Part shown: one piece after another, positions 44,609-56,502 of the stretch
Numbering within the stretch: the first letter of the stretch is position 1
Layout of the letters: each line of letters opens with the position of its first letter
Source: Linnemannia hyalina
Taxonomy: Eukaryota > Mortierellomycota > Mortierellomycetes > Mortierellales > Mortierellaceae
Direction: 5' to 3'
Assembly (NCBI GenBank): GCA_019671135.1
Contig: JAHRHY010000028.1
Span: 186,001-250,000, forward strand
DNA: 64,000 nucleotides
Translations under genes and position numbers: made by a program
Notes under the pieces: generated by a model
Told to the model about the DNA's origin: nothing
The model's input: only the letters and a program-made list of their open reading frames with translations
Database searches by the model: none

Positions 44609-47043
44609 ATGGACACAGAGCAGGACCTCGCACAACAACCATCACAGAGTCCTCCTTCTTCCAACTCCTCCTCACAGGACAGGTCACATCGCAGAGCTGG
44701 AGACCGTCGAGAGCGCACCGACAGAGACCGGGAACGGGATCGATCTGACCGAGACAAAGACAGAAACCGGGAACGATCCGACCGTAGTGACCGTCCCCGT
44801 GAACGAAGCGAACGAAGCGAACGTACCGAACGTCCCGACCGTGAACGTAGTGATAGGGGAGATAGAGGGGAGAGAACTGACCGAGATCGAGACCGTGAAC
44901 GAGAACTGCGTCGTGAGGCTCGACAGGCTGCCGCCGCCGCCGCTGCTGCTGCCTCTCTTGGAGGAGAACCTCCTGTTAGCACTAGCTCGAGATCAGGATC
45001 TGGAAGTTCTTCTTCGAGACGTGAGCAGCGGGACCGTGAACGGGAACGGGAGAGGACAAGGGTGGGGGAAGGAGAGAGGGGGGACATGGTGATGTCGCCG
45101 GACCCTTCGTCTTCGGGGTACAGTTCGCGGGAGTACAGTCCTGTCTCGGAACGGATCCGGGCCCCTGCCTCTCCTTCCTCTAGACGGCGTCAGTACGATG
45201 CATCTGCTGGTGGGAGTGCAAGCGGACCAACGTCGCCTTTACTCCTCTCGCCTCGTCAACAGCCTCATCACCATTTTCCTCAGCAACAGCCCCAGCAGTC
45301 TATGTTTTCTGAGCGATCGGGCCGTCCGAGTGGAGAGCGGTCTCCGGTGTCGGAACGTGGAGGGGAGCGTAGTCGTTTTGGTGGGGGTGTAGAGTTCCCT
45401 GGGATGGAGGATGTGTTGATGTCCAACAGGTCATCGACTACTTCTGCAGCTGCCACTCCAGCGGTGACGCCAGCTACGAGTTCGAGTGCGAATGTGACGA
45501 AACCAGATCTGGTGATGTTTGAAGAGACTGAGGTTATTGACGATGTTGAGGAGGAGGTGGCAGATGAGGTCGAGTTCCATATTCCACCAGTGCCATCCAC
45601 AGCAGAACCAGCAGCACCAGGAGGGGGAGAGGGAGTGGCAACAGCAGCCGCTGCATCACGGTCAGCATCGCCAGTGTCTATCAGACGAGACACATTCGAG
45701 TCAGACAGGATGATGCAGGAGGAACAACAACACCGAATGCAGGAGAAGGCAGGAGGAGTTTATCCAGGTGTCGTTGATGAGGAAGAGACACATTCGCAGA
45801 GCCCTCTTTCCTCGGTACCGACTCAGCAGTACCCTCCCCACCATCAGGAGAAAGAACAGTACTCGCAAGAGTACCGTCAGCATGATACAGATATGGAGAC
45901 TGAAGAACATCATGTCCATGTACATGCACCTTCGTCAACAGCGGCGACAACCAGAGAAATTGCAGTTCCATCAACATCATTGGGGGAAGAAGAAATGACA
46001 CAACCCATGACGACCGCTTATCCTCTAGAGACGACCTATTCGACCCCTGTTGGCGTTGCCTCTACTTCTACTGTGTCAGCGATATCATTGTCGATCACCA
46101 ACAAGGCTTTGGATTCTGACAAGAGAAAACAGGACTCGAAGGAACACCATGATGCACTCAAGGTATGCCTTCTCTCCTTTGTCTCTTGTTTATATTTTTA
46201 ATTTTAACATATCGTTCGGCTCAATTAATGCACCTAAAACTCAACCCAACAACTCAAAAAGCAACATGGCATGATTTGAGAGCAACGCAACAAACATCGG
46301 GAAAACTTTCTCTTGTTTCGCTCCTCTCTTTTTTCCTTTGTTGTTTTTTATTGCTATGGCGAGAGCACACACAATAATGGTTGGTTCTAGTGCGAAAAAC
46401 AACTTTTGTGAACTGACCACCACCCACCATCACGTGCTACTTCTCTCTACTAGGCACAGGAGGACGCCAAGATCGAGGAATTGAAAAAGACGATCGCCGA
46501 CCTCCAACAGCAGGAACAGGACATCATCCGTTTGTTAAGGTGCGAATTCTAAAGACATACCCTTCCCCCTTCACCCCTCATTCTCCCTTTCCTCCTTCCT
46601 TTCTTTCACCCCTGCTTTTTCTCCTCCTCTTTCTTCATCCATGATGGCTCACAAACAAACGCGCCATCCCTCGATATCAGTGGTTCATTAATTGCACTGA
46701 AACCGTATATCTAACCTTGTTCCATTGGATTATTTGGTTGGCTGATTGTAGGGGTATGGGTACACCAAGGGAGATGGTTTCGCGACACATCCAAGAGTTG
46801 CACGAGTACAATGAGATCAAGGATGTTGGCCAGGTCATCCTCGGCAAGGTATGGCGAACACCAATAACCCTTCCCTTCTTCACTTTTCTGAGAGGCAAGA
46901 TGCATCGTCTCTTTCTTTTGTTCTAACTTAATCTTTCTTCTGCATTGCTCTTTGTTCATCTGGAATTTGTTTAGTGCGCGGAGTTGGAAGGGACGACTAT
47001 CAAGACGCAATACGAGAACTTTGGTCTCGATATGGATGACTGA
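44609..47043 (+). CDS. Swi5-domain recombination protein with long Arg-rich N-terminus
   Basis: Four exons: 44609-46162, 46454-46539, 46752-46848, 46975-47043. All sites are GT-AG, phases match, and the product is 601 residues. Exons 2-4 encode the Swi5 domain: a coiled coil (AQEDAKIEELKKTIADLQQQ), then VSRHIQELHEYNEIKDVGQV and the end TQYENFGLDMDD, the hallmark C-terminus of Swi5/Sae3. Swi5 with its partner Sfr1/Mei5 stimulates Rad51 and Dmc1 strand exchange in the nucleus. Swi5 proteins are usually under 150 residues. Here exon 1 adds 518: an Arg-Asp/Arg-Glu/Arg-Ser repeat region (about residues 28-110), an Ala run, then Ser/Pro/Gln-rich disorder with an acidic patch (EVIDDVEEEVADEVEF). The start ATG has a good context (ACCATGG). 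The domain call is firm; that exon 1 belongs to the same gene rests on the in-frame junction. Confidence 0.85.
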
Positions 47044-47482
47044 AGATCCTCCATAGTCCTAAACCCCCCCTCGTCTGTCAGACGGTCGTAGGGCGTCGTT
47101 CCTGTCATTCTCACACATGGCGCCTAATATACGCCCCATATTTTTTTTTTACAATAATCGCCCAGACTGGCGCTGAAGAATTTTGGGCGCTAGAAATCAA
47201 GAACGAACGACCTCCTTTTTTTCCCACTTCTTCCTCTTCACTTTTTTTTAACGACCATTTGCTTTGATAATCTTCCGCTACATTAATGACACGCCATTGC
47301 ATATTCATTTCTACTTTTTGTATATCCTCGAACAAAAAAAATAAAATAAAGTGCACAGTTCTCTTCACGTATTAGCAATAATGATGTATATTCTTTTTCT
47401 TTGTGATTCGCGTGGTAATGATCACGCGGGTATTATGATATATTATGTCTATGTCCCTCCCTTCATCATCCCACATTCATCT
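47044..47482. other. Convergent intergenic region
   Basis: Lies between the 3' ends of the Swi5-like gene (plus) and the FAD monooxygenase gene (minus). It is T-rich with AATAAA-like strings near 47340; nothing else is seen. Confidence 0.6.
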
Positions 47483-50400
47483 TTAATGAGGAAGCAAAGA
47501 CCCCTTCTGAAGGCCTCTACTCCCCCAATCCAACCTAGGTTCCTGAGGTCGTGCGGGGATTTTTCCCTTTGTCTCTGTAGGAGCAGGTGGAAGGAAATGT
47601 AATTGTGGGCGGTATTGGACCCGTTGGGTGTTTGCCTGTTTTGACATCCATGCTGGGACATGGTTCAGGAACAACTTGCGTACCACTTGTGAAATCGGGC
47701 CCTGTTTATGTTGTGGATTTTTTTTTGGTAGTTTGAAGAATGGGTTGAAAATGGTTAATATATATTTTTTTCCCTCTCCACTTTGCTTCGCGTTTTTGAC
47801 AAAACGTACAACGGTCAGCGGCATGATAGATAAATAAATAAATAAATAAATTTACCCGATCACCCATGACTTTTCCAAACTGACGCGAGTTGCCGAGGGC
47901 GAGACGAGCGATCTTGGCGCGTTGGCGGTAATAGGCCGTAAAGACACGAGTGATATCCTTTTGGTCAGTCGATGGCATGTCGACGAGGAGATTGCAGAGA
48001 TGCACGCCTTCTAGGACTGCTAGGTTGGCACCTAGTCCTGCACTTGGGACAACCTATTTGTGGCGGAGAGAGAGAGAGAGAGAGAGAGGAAAAACGGAGG
48101 GAGAAGGTGAGGAAGATGGTGAGGAGCAAGGGGGTAAGGTGTGTCTGTGCGTTCGTATTATTTTTACCTTGTGGCAGGCTGGGAATCAAAAAAAAAAGGA
48201 GATGGATGGGGATCCATGGTTAGTAAAATCCATCTGGTAACCCTCCACCTTTGACCATACACCAACCTATCACCAACAAACAAACAAACAAACAAACAAA
48301 CAAACAAACAAACGAACAAACGAACAAAGAACAAAGGACCATACCATCACCAAGGAGGACAACACGATCCTCAAACCAGCTCTCAAAAAACTTCTCCTCC
48401 AGCATGATCTTGGATATCAAATCCATCGGGGTATTATCAATAATATCGCCTAGAGTCCCACCTTCCGCGAACGGGTTTGAAAGATGTCGGACGAAATCAG
48501 CCATTTCTTGAGCAGCGTGGGGACCCCATTCAGAGAACCGGAATGAGTCGCCGGAGGATTCGTCGGCGCGAGGGACGTTCTGGATGATGGCCCACGAGAT
48601 CCTGTTGTTAGGAAGGGGCATGTAAACCGCCTTTTTTTTTTTTTTTTTTTTTTTTGGAGCGGGGGGATTGTTTGCGGTGAAATTAAAAAAGAACAAAATC
48701 AGATAGAATGAATGTGAGTTGTGGGAGCACAAGGCCTAGAAGATCAACATTTTAGTCTAGACTCAAGACACCTCTTTCATTGGCGTGACAAGTACGAAGC
48801 GATATTGTAGAGAGGCATAACCCATATAATCAACCAACATCAAAACAAAAAAGACCGAAACAACACTTACATAGAAGGGATCGTTTTTGGGGATGACAAT
48901 CTCAAAGTCGGTGTAATCGTTCTTGAGAATAGGGTACAATTCCGGGTCGAATGGCTTGCTAACGCCGACTGGATGTAGTTATTTGCCGGACAAAGACATA
49001 GGCAGAAAAGATATCGGATTCGATGGATACGGAAGGAAACATGAAGAAAGGGAGAGGAGATGGCGTGTGCCATGCACGTAATAAAATAAAGGAAGGGGAA
49101 CGGGGACGAGATGAGTGTACTTCCTTGATATTGTGCTTGTTGAGAGATTGCATATGCATACAATCATGCATCAATGTCAGCTTGCATTATCCCACTACTG
49201 CCTAATCCTTCCGCCGCACCATATCGATCCAAACAAACAAATAAACAAATATGCAATCCAGTTTAAGCAAACTAACAAACAAACAAAACACCTGCAGATA
49301 ATGTTCTCGTTCACAAGTTGTAACGTACCGAGACAGTGCTGGTTGTATCCAAGGGGTTTGGCATCGTTGGACGACAATTTGCCCTTGGCCTTAAGACTCT
49401 TGTAAATGTTCTGCCGGACTGCGCTGTACGCGCCATCGGCTCCAATGATAATCGTGCTCAAGTATGCGCTGGATACGTTAACAAAAATAAAAAGAGATGG
49501 AGGAAGAGAAGAGAAGGCAGGGACGAAGGAGCACGAGAGAGGAGAGAGCGAAGGTGAAAGGTTGAGGGTTAATATTTCATGAGCCGACAATATAGACGTA
49601 ATTGGTTGACGAACAAGCAAGGACAACGAGTGAGAGAAGTACATCAACAATGTGTTTGCAAAAAGGACGACTGGTAAGAAGGTAGAAGAAGGAGCAAACA
49701 ACACTGACTGTGAAATCGCATGATAACAACAAAACAATATGTATCTGTGAGAGCAAAAGGCGTGCATGAGAAACAAAGGCTAGTATCCTTCTTGGATGTT
49801 CTTCTTCTACTAATGCTCTGAATGATGGCGATGGATAGGGAATAGAAAGGAGGCGGAGAGTGAATGAAAGAATGAGAAAGCGACAAGGACGGTGCACCTG
49901 GGCCCGGGCGAAGACCTTCGAGGGGCCTCTCCCGGAGCTGGCATGCGCAAGGAAAGCTGATGGTAATTGGGTGTGATTGGGGTGTTATGGGATATGGAGG
50001 TATCTGTTATGATGTACTGAATGAACGGAGGGGCGTGCAATTGGAGTAGGGCGTGTTGAGTGAAGGGTGGATATGAGTGATTCGTTCATCAAGGACAGAG
50101 GTACGATCGTTACCCTCCGGTGGTTGAAAGCGAAAAAGGAACAAAAAACCCCGAAATGAACAGTCAATCGCATCCTCTCTCTTTTTTTCTTTGTTTGGGA
50201 ATGAGAGACCGAAAGAATCAAAGGTGTGAACCAAATGAAAAAGAGTCTTCTTACCTGCCGTCGGAGCAGTTAGCGGTGGCGCCGTCCTCGTCTTGAGTGA
50301 TGGTGAGGACACGCTTGTTGTACTTGATCTTTTCTTTGGGGATGTTCTTCGTAAGGATGTTGTAGAACGCTGGCCTGTCCAGGATAATCGCCGGATACCC

Positions 50401-50932
50401 ACCGCTGTTTTGTTGGAAGAAGGCAGAGTCAGGATAAAGTGAAAGAGGGTTTCTTTTGCTTGTGTTTCTCCGTTCCTCTTAATGTTCCATTTAACTCCCT
50501 CTTACTTCCTCCACCATTCTTCTCCTTCCTCCCTTCCTCCCTTCAATGCAAACGAACAAAAAGTAAAGGAACTTACATCTCCTCGAGATCCGAGAAATCC
50601 ACCATTCCAATTGGCTTGACACCTTCATTATAAAAGTTAAAGTGTCTCACAGGCTTGGAAACCTTTATAAAGTCCTCAAGCAACCCTAACTGCTCCATAA
50701 CAGGCAAAGAGCTAGCATCCAAGCCCAAAGAAGAACCAAGGGCACGAATGGTGGTGGCCTTTTCGAGGATCAGATAACTGATGCCTGCGCGCTCAAACAT
50801 GTTGGCGAGGGACAAACCGCCGATCCCGCCGCCGACGATGATGACGGTAACACCGCTTTTTGATTGCGGAGGAGGGAGAGGCGATTGGTGGTGTTCGCTT
50901 TGAGGGTGAGGGTCGCGGTATTGGTTGTACAT
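47483..50932 (-). CDS. FAD-dependent aromatic-ring-hydroxylase-type monooxygenase
   Basis: Eight exons on the minus strand: 50932-50577, 50404-50255, 49468-49329, 48968-48871, 48630-48345, 48178-48168, 48053-47856, 47701-47483. The frame holds throughout, giving 485 residues. The family (PHBH fold, like salicylate or kynurenine hydroxylases) uses NAD(P)H and O2 to hydroxylate its substrate, which cannot be deduced. Seen: dinucleotide-binding GGGIGGLS (residues 34-41), the IIIGADGAYSAVR motif (about 176) and LGDACHKVVPSAGLGANLAV (about 341), where FAD is bound. The last motif is split by an 11-nt microexon (48168-48178) that encodes most of ACHK. Exon 5 follows an acceptor whose upstream side is a 24-A run instead of pyrimidines. 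The C-terminus YRPQLHFLPPAPTETKG fits related fungal enzymes. No signal peptide. Confidence 0.9.
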
Positions 50933-52759
50933 GGTGGAACAAAGGGGTGTTTTGATTATGAGGTTGTATTATTTTTCAGTTTTGTGTTTCTGTTTGTGTT
51001 TTGTGTTTGAATTGGTAGTGTGAGTGGACAGGAGTACAGGAGTGAGCACGAAGTAAGAAGGTGAATGAGCGAGGAATAAAGGACGAGGTGAATGTCGGAA
51101 TGAGAAGAAGTAAAGGTTAATGAGTGAAGAGCAAGGACGGAGGTAAGGAAAGGAGGAGAAAGTGAATTAAGGAAAAAGGAAAAAAAGAAGTAAAAATGTA
51201 AGGTTGAAGTGAAAAGTGATGATTTGAGATTCTCCGGATTGGTCGAGCAAAGAGACGAGGAAGAAAGCCGAGTGGACAGATATTCGACAAACTGGTTTAA
51301 ACATACTCAACCGGTTCTCCTCCATGTTGACAAATGCCAATCTCAATGCTATGTTTCCACACACGACGGCGGTCCACTCACACTCGTAGACATCCTACAC
51401 ATCCTTCTACTGGCGCCTCAGAGACACTGCATGCAATGCATCCTCTAGGCTATCAATTGAATCTCCTCTCTCATTCTTTTGCAGCTGCTGTATCGGATAA
51501 TGCACATCACAGCGACAAACGACGCCCCTCCGACTTGTCGGATATATCCTTTTATGTCCAATTTGCATTGACTAAAAACTATGCGGACAACTAGCCTACG
51601 TTTTCTCTCCTGTGCAACCCAGTTCTATGTCCTAAGCCCAGGCAGCATGGCGTTCCTTGCTCATCATCGTATGTTCAGAAGAACGAGTGAGATCATATAG
51701 AAAGACCCGATGATTCATGTCCAAATGAGCTGGAGAGCACGAGAGAGAGAGCTGTGTGCGATAGTAAATATATGAGAGAAGCAGGCGGTCAGGTAGACTA
51801 AAACGCATGAACTTTGATCCTTAATCTTTAGCAAAGGAGAACGAGAGGAGGAGGGTGCATTGGAGATAAAATGCTCGATAGAGCAATGGAGTAATCCAGC
51901 GATGTGAGTGAGACATTGAAGGGCAAAGAAGAGGGCGTTATCTAGAACTTACATACGTCTTGATCAAAATAATCACCAAACGGTCAGCCGTTGGAGAGGT
52001 TCGGTGTTATCTTTTGAACGTTAGGAACGACGGTTGGGAGGAAGAGACAAGAAGTAGGCAAAGAGGACGAAAAGGAACTGGCAGCACTCCTGTAGTGCCC
52101 GCTTCACCTGCCTCAAAGGATCTGCTGTGGTTTCCTGCCATCTACGCTTGGTTATCCACAGCTCAGTAGGTCTCTTTCTTCCTCCTTTCACGTTCTTTGC
52201 GAGCTCGACCAACAGAGGTCCTGTCCTCACATACCTTCATTCTTCATTCATCGAGTCATCATGTGATCAATTAAAATGAAATAGAATCAGCGATCAATAT
52301 TACTTCCATGCCGTCACCCTTGCAAAATTTTCAATCCGCGAATCCTGATTGTTTTTTTTGCACAAAAGGCCAGTTCGTCCTTGGAGTTTGTTGTTTCCTT
52401 CTCTCTCGCACATTCCACAAAGGTAGACTACCAGGATGGTCAATTCGCATCTCGTCATCGGGATCCAGGGCATACCTTGCAAGGATCAACACCTGAACAC
52501 AACAACGATACTGTTTGACATCACCTTCAGCAACAAGTAAAGGGAACGGGAAGAAAAGAGGGCTCATCACAGAGAAAAGGATGACTCGCCTGGAATCCGA
52601 TTACAACTAGCGTTCTTGGATCTAGAATCGACAAAAAGACAAAGCAACAACTATAATAGCAGGAGGCAATGATAACAGCACCTCGACCTTACCAGTGTCA
52701 ATCCAGATCAACTCACCAACAACTTTTTTTTAATCATTCAATGAATAGAATTATTCAAA
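50933..52759. other. 1.8 kb without a recognised gene
   Basis: Purine-rich leader of the FAD monooxygenase gene (50933-51190), then mixed sequence with only short frames on both strands. The last ~100 bases before 52760 should hold the promoter and leader of the ribosomal protein gene. No RNA gene is recognised. Confidence 0.5.
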
Positions 52760-53687
52760 ATGGGTCGCATGCACAGCAGTGGTAAGGGTATCTCGAGCTC
52801 CGCTCTCCCCTACAAGCGTTCTCCTCCTTCCTGGTTGAAGACCTCCCCCGAGGATGTCTGCGACTCGATCTTCAAGCTCGCCAAGAAGGGTATGACCCCC
52901 TCCCAGATCGGTGTCATCCTCCGCGACTCCCAGGGTATCGCCCAGGTCAAGAGCGTCACCGGTAACAAGATCCTCCGTATCTTGAAGTCCAACGGCCTCG
53001 CCCCCGAGATCCCCGAGGATCTCTACCACTTGATCAAGAAGGCCGTCGCCGTCCGCAAGCATCTCGAGCGTAACCGCAAGGATTGCGATGGAAAGTTCCG
53101 CCTCATTTTGATCGAGTCCCGTATTCACCGTCTTGCCCGTTACTACAAGACCGCTGGCCAGCTCCCTCCTACCTGGAAATAGTACCATGTCGTTCCATTC
53201 CTCCCCACGGTTTTTATGCTTTGCTCATGATATGTTTGCGTTTTTCTGCTGTTTTTTCTTTCCTCGTTTACCCTCCTACCCCTCTCGCCTTCCCTATACC
53301 CTTTTTCTTGACAAACGTTCTCTTTTTTCATCTTGTTTTCGGACAAGATGGAGACGTTTCCTTTCGGACAGTACGCAGAGTGCTAATGGAGTGCGACCTT
53401 TGTCGGGAGTCAACTACACTTGCTCTTTTACATTGAGAAATGGGAAACTACGAGTGCCCTCGTCTTTCGAGTCAGGGTACTTTAGGATGTTTTCTGTCTC
53501 TCTTTGCGGAAAGCCAGTGTAGTGTTTGCTTCAGACTTGGGCTCAATCTCTGCTCGGTATTGGTCTGTGGATTTCCTTTCTACTTTTGCAACACAACTGC
53601 TGTACTATATTAATCATTCGTCTTTTTTCCTATTTGCTTTTGCAACCTAATAGCGAGTCCGCCACCGCCTCCGCCCTCGTTGCCTAA
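52760..53687 (+). CDS. RPS13: 40S ribosomal protein S13 (uS15)
   Basis: Two exons: 52760-53181 and 53654-53687. Exon 1 starts [20 protein letters not shown] and runs through [40 protein letters not shown] and [20 protein letters not shown] to LPPTWK. Exon 1 read on its own hits TAG at once, 11 residues short of the family. The TA at its end plus the 34-nt second exon restores the conserved tail [11 protein letters not shown], giving exactly 151 residues, the standard eukaryotic S13 length. The donor GTACCA is weak and the acceptor is CCTAATAG|C. S13 is part of the 40S subunit. Translation through a retained intron would give a protein lacking the tail. The preference for C-ending codons fits a highly expressed gene. 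Confidence 0.96.
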
Positions 53688-54495
53688 ATTATTGTTCTCG
53701 AACAATAATCTGCTGGGCACTTGGACACAGCCTTCGTCTTGTCTTGGTCGCGCGCATTTCAATAAAACTGAAAAATCAACAGATGGGCTCCTTCCTCTCC
53801 TGGCAAGCGTTTTCAAGTGGATTATGATCATTCGTTGCGGACGACTGAACAAATGGATAGTCGATTTCAAGAGGAGTTTTCATGGACATGGCGCGTGAAA
53901 AGAGGGGGGGTGCTATGTGTTGATGCATGCATGGTTGCAAAGTTTGTTTAGTGTTGTATTGTTTGAGAGGTATGATGACAGCTTATCACTTACCGAGAAA
54001 ACCCATGTGGTTATTTTGTATTTCACACTGGCTGACCTCTCAAACATACACAAACTATTCATCTTTTTGCGAATGCTTCAAATGGAGGGAGATGTGGGGG
54101 GGGGGGTTATGGTGTTGTTTGTGTGTTCGATGGGGCTCCGGTCTTTCGTGAAACTTGTTTTTTTTCTCTTGTTTGTCCTGCACGTTTGCTTAGTCTTTTG
54201 TTTCTCTCTATCTGGGTTGTTTGATTGTCAAATGGCAAGCAAGCGACATGTCCTGCGGTTGGATCATCGAGAGAGATTGAAGAGATAGTGAATTCTGTAG
54301 ACGAGAAAGAACAAGTGGAAGGAGAAAACTGACCCTTGTCTAGTAGTTCACATTCATACGCATTGGGGAGGGAGACATCAAGGTGTGAGTGGTATAAAAG
54401 ATGGTAGCCATGAATAAACAGCATTTGAAACCACAATTGACGTTTCATATATGATTTGTTCATTTGTTCTTTCTATCCTCAACTGTATGTCTACT
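53688..54495. other. Convergent intergenic region
   Basis: Lies between the 3' ends of RPS13 (plus) and the enoyl reductase gene (minus). T/G-rich, with a G9 run near 54098. Short frames are unconvincing. Confidence 0.55.
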
Positions 54496-56258
54496 CTATT
54501 CCATAAGGAAAACTTGCTTCCCATGTCCACCGCTCGCAGCCCGTCCAACAGCATCCCGCAGCCTCTCCTCCAAGACCCCCATATCGGTCGCAGTAATATT
54601 CCACTGGTTCCTCGTACACTCGACCTCCTCAAACTGTCCCGTCTTCATCACCTCCACCACACGATCAATCATTTCCTGTCGCTCTGTGGGAGAGTGGGAG
54701 TCGTTCCAGGCGGTGAGCCAAAACCCTGAGGCATGGACGTTTTTGAAGATTTGGAGGGATGCAGGGAGGATTAGGGGTTGGCGCGACATGGCGCCGTATG
54801 TTACCAGGTGGCCGCTCTTGCTGTATTTGTTTTTGTTTGTTTGTTTTGTTTGTGAAGGGATTGGTGTTAGAATGCAGTTAAAGTACATGCACAGAAAAGA
54901 CAATAATTACAAAAGTAAATAATCTAAATTCTTTTCCAAGTACCTGAGTAAGCGAGCCATCTCGGTGGTAGGTTTACCGCCAACACAATTAAAAGCTAAC
55001 TTGACTTCATGGCCCTTCGTCCATGACTTGACAAGTTCCTTGGTCTCAAGTTTACCCAACTGGTCGTCCGTCAGGATATGAGTTGCTCCGAGTTTTGTCA
55101 ATCGTTCGGCGACTTTTTCGTGGCCCGGTCGGTTGCGGATGATGTTAATGGTCTTGACGCCCAGAGGTCTTGCGAGCTGGATGACTGCCTCACCTACACC
55201 CGAGTTAGCGCCGTTCTGGATCACATAGTCGCCTATTTTGTTTGCGGAAGACAGGAGAAGCGTTAGGTTGTTTAGGAGTCATTTTTTTTCTTTCTTGCTG
55301 CTTCCGAGGAGCAGAACTGATCCATAATTTAGATTTTTCTTTGCCAACTTTCTCTTCCCTCTAGTTGCTTACCTGGAGAAAGCGTCCTAAAATCCCTGAG
55401 CATTCGATATGCAGTACACGGATTAACCGTCAGAGTCGCCAACTGCACAATGTCCAAACTACTCGAATCTCCACCCTCTGTCATCTTCTCGACCGACCTA
55501 ACCTTTGTCAAATCCTTGGCCAGAAAATTCCCATGCGACCGCCAAGTCCCCAACCCTGCAGATCCCATGACCACCCAATCGCCGACTTTGAAATGAGATG
55601 AGGCCTTGGATCCGACTTTTGTTACTTTGGCGACGCCCTCATTACCGGCGACTGCTACTGGCGTGAGGGTGGGGGCAGAGGTGGTGGCGGAAGGGGAGGA
55701 GTAGAGGTGGGTGGTCATGGGAGGTTTGAGGGGGTAGACTCCTTCGATTTGGTTGATGTCTGCCGGGTTGATGGGGGATGCCAGGAATTGGACCTGGACG
55801 GCGTCGTCTCCTGGAGGTGTCAACGTATGCTTCAGCACCCTACACGACAAAGGTACAAAAACAAAAAGAAGTAGGTGGCTGATTAGGATCCTGTGGTCTT
55901 GGGGATTTGGCAGCTTGGGTTGTATCAACATCGCGAATGTGAACAAAAGAAGGAGGGAAGAGAGGGAGGGGGGTCGTTACTTGAGGACTTCGGTGGGACG
56001 ACCGTATTCGGAATAGACGAGTGCTGTTGCACGGGTCAGGTCCTTGAACCCACTGCTTCCTTCCCAGGCCGAGGAGGACAGGTGTCTCTTTTGTGAGACT
56101 GTTGCTCCTGTCACTATTGCTGTATGTTGGAAGGACTTTGTGGTCATAGGTCTGGCAAGAGAACGGGTGATGGGGTTGTGAAGAGTCATTGTTCGGCGCG
56201 ACATGAGTGACAGGGTGGGAGCAGCGGCCTTTGACGCGTGCATTGCGCGTGTTGCCAT
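54496..56258 (-). CDS. ETR1: Mitochondrial trans-2-enoyl-CoA/ACP reductase
   Basis: Four exons on the minus strand: 56258-55981, 55839-55373, 55232-54944, 54820-54496. In-frame joins give 452 residues. The enzyme reduces trans-2-enoyl-ACP with NADPH, the last step of mitochondrial fatty-acid synthesis, which supplies lipoic acid. It is a zinc-free MDR protein. Seen: a long Arg/Ser/Thr-rich, acid-poor N-terminus (MATRAMHASKAAAPTLSLMS) typical of a mitochondrial presequence, SPINPADINQIEGVYPLKPP (the conserved substrate-side motif), NEGVAKVTKVGS, VNPCTAYRMLRDF, the NADPH-binding QNGANSGVGEAVIQLARPLG, and VTYGAMSRQPLILPASLQIF. The mature part matches yeast Etr1 and human MECR in length; the N-terminal extension (about 90 residues) is longer than usual. 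Another ATG further in could be used. Confidence 0.93.
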
Positions 56259-56502
56259 GGTGTTTGTGGGGGTGGGTGATGAGTGGAGTGGAGAGTGGGT
56301 GTTGTTTCGCTTGATTCCTGTTGCGCTTGAAGGGGTGTCCTGAAATCTGTTGACGGTTGTAGAGAAACGAATGAAGCAAAGAAAAAAGGGAAGAGATCTT
56401 TTTGCCCGCGTGTGAACGGGGGGTTTTTTTTATCAAACTGAACCCATGGGGCACAGAAAAATGGACTGCTTTCTTAGTTTATTTTTCGCGTAGGTGAGAG
56501 GG

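Noticed and set aside
52760..53184. RPS13 as a truncated 140-residue gene
   Set aside because: The missing conserved tail is found as a phase-correct exon at 53654-53687, giving the exact family length.
53182..53653. snoRNA (such as U14, hosted in vertebrate RPS13 introns) in the RPS13 intron
   Set aside because: No paired C box and D box with terminal stem could be found by eye.
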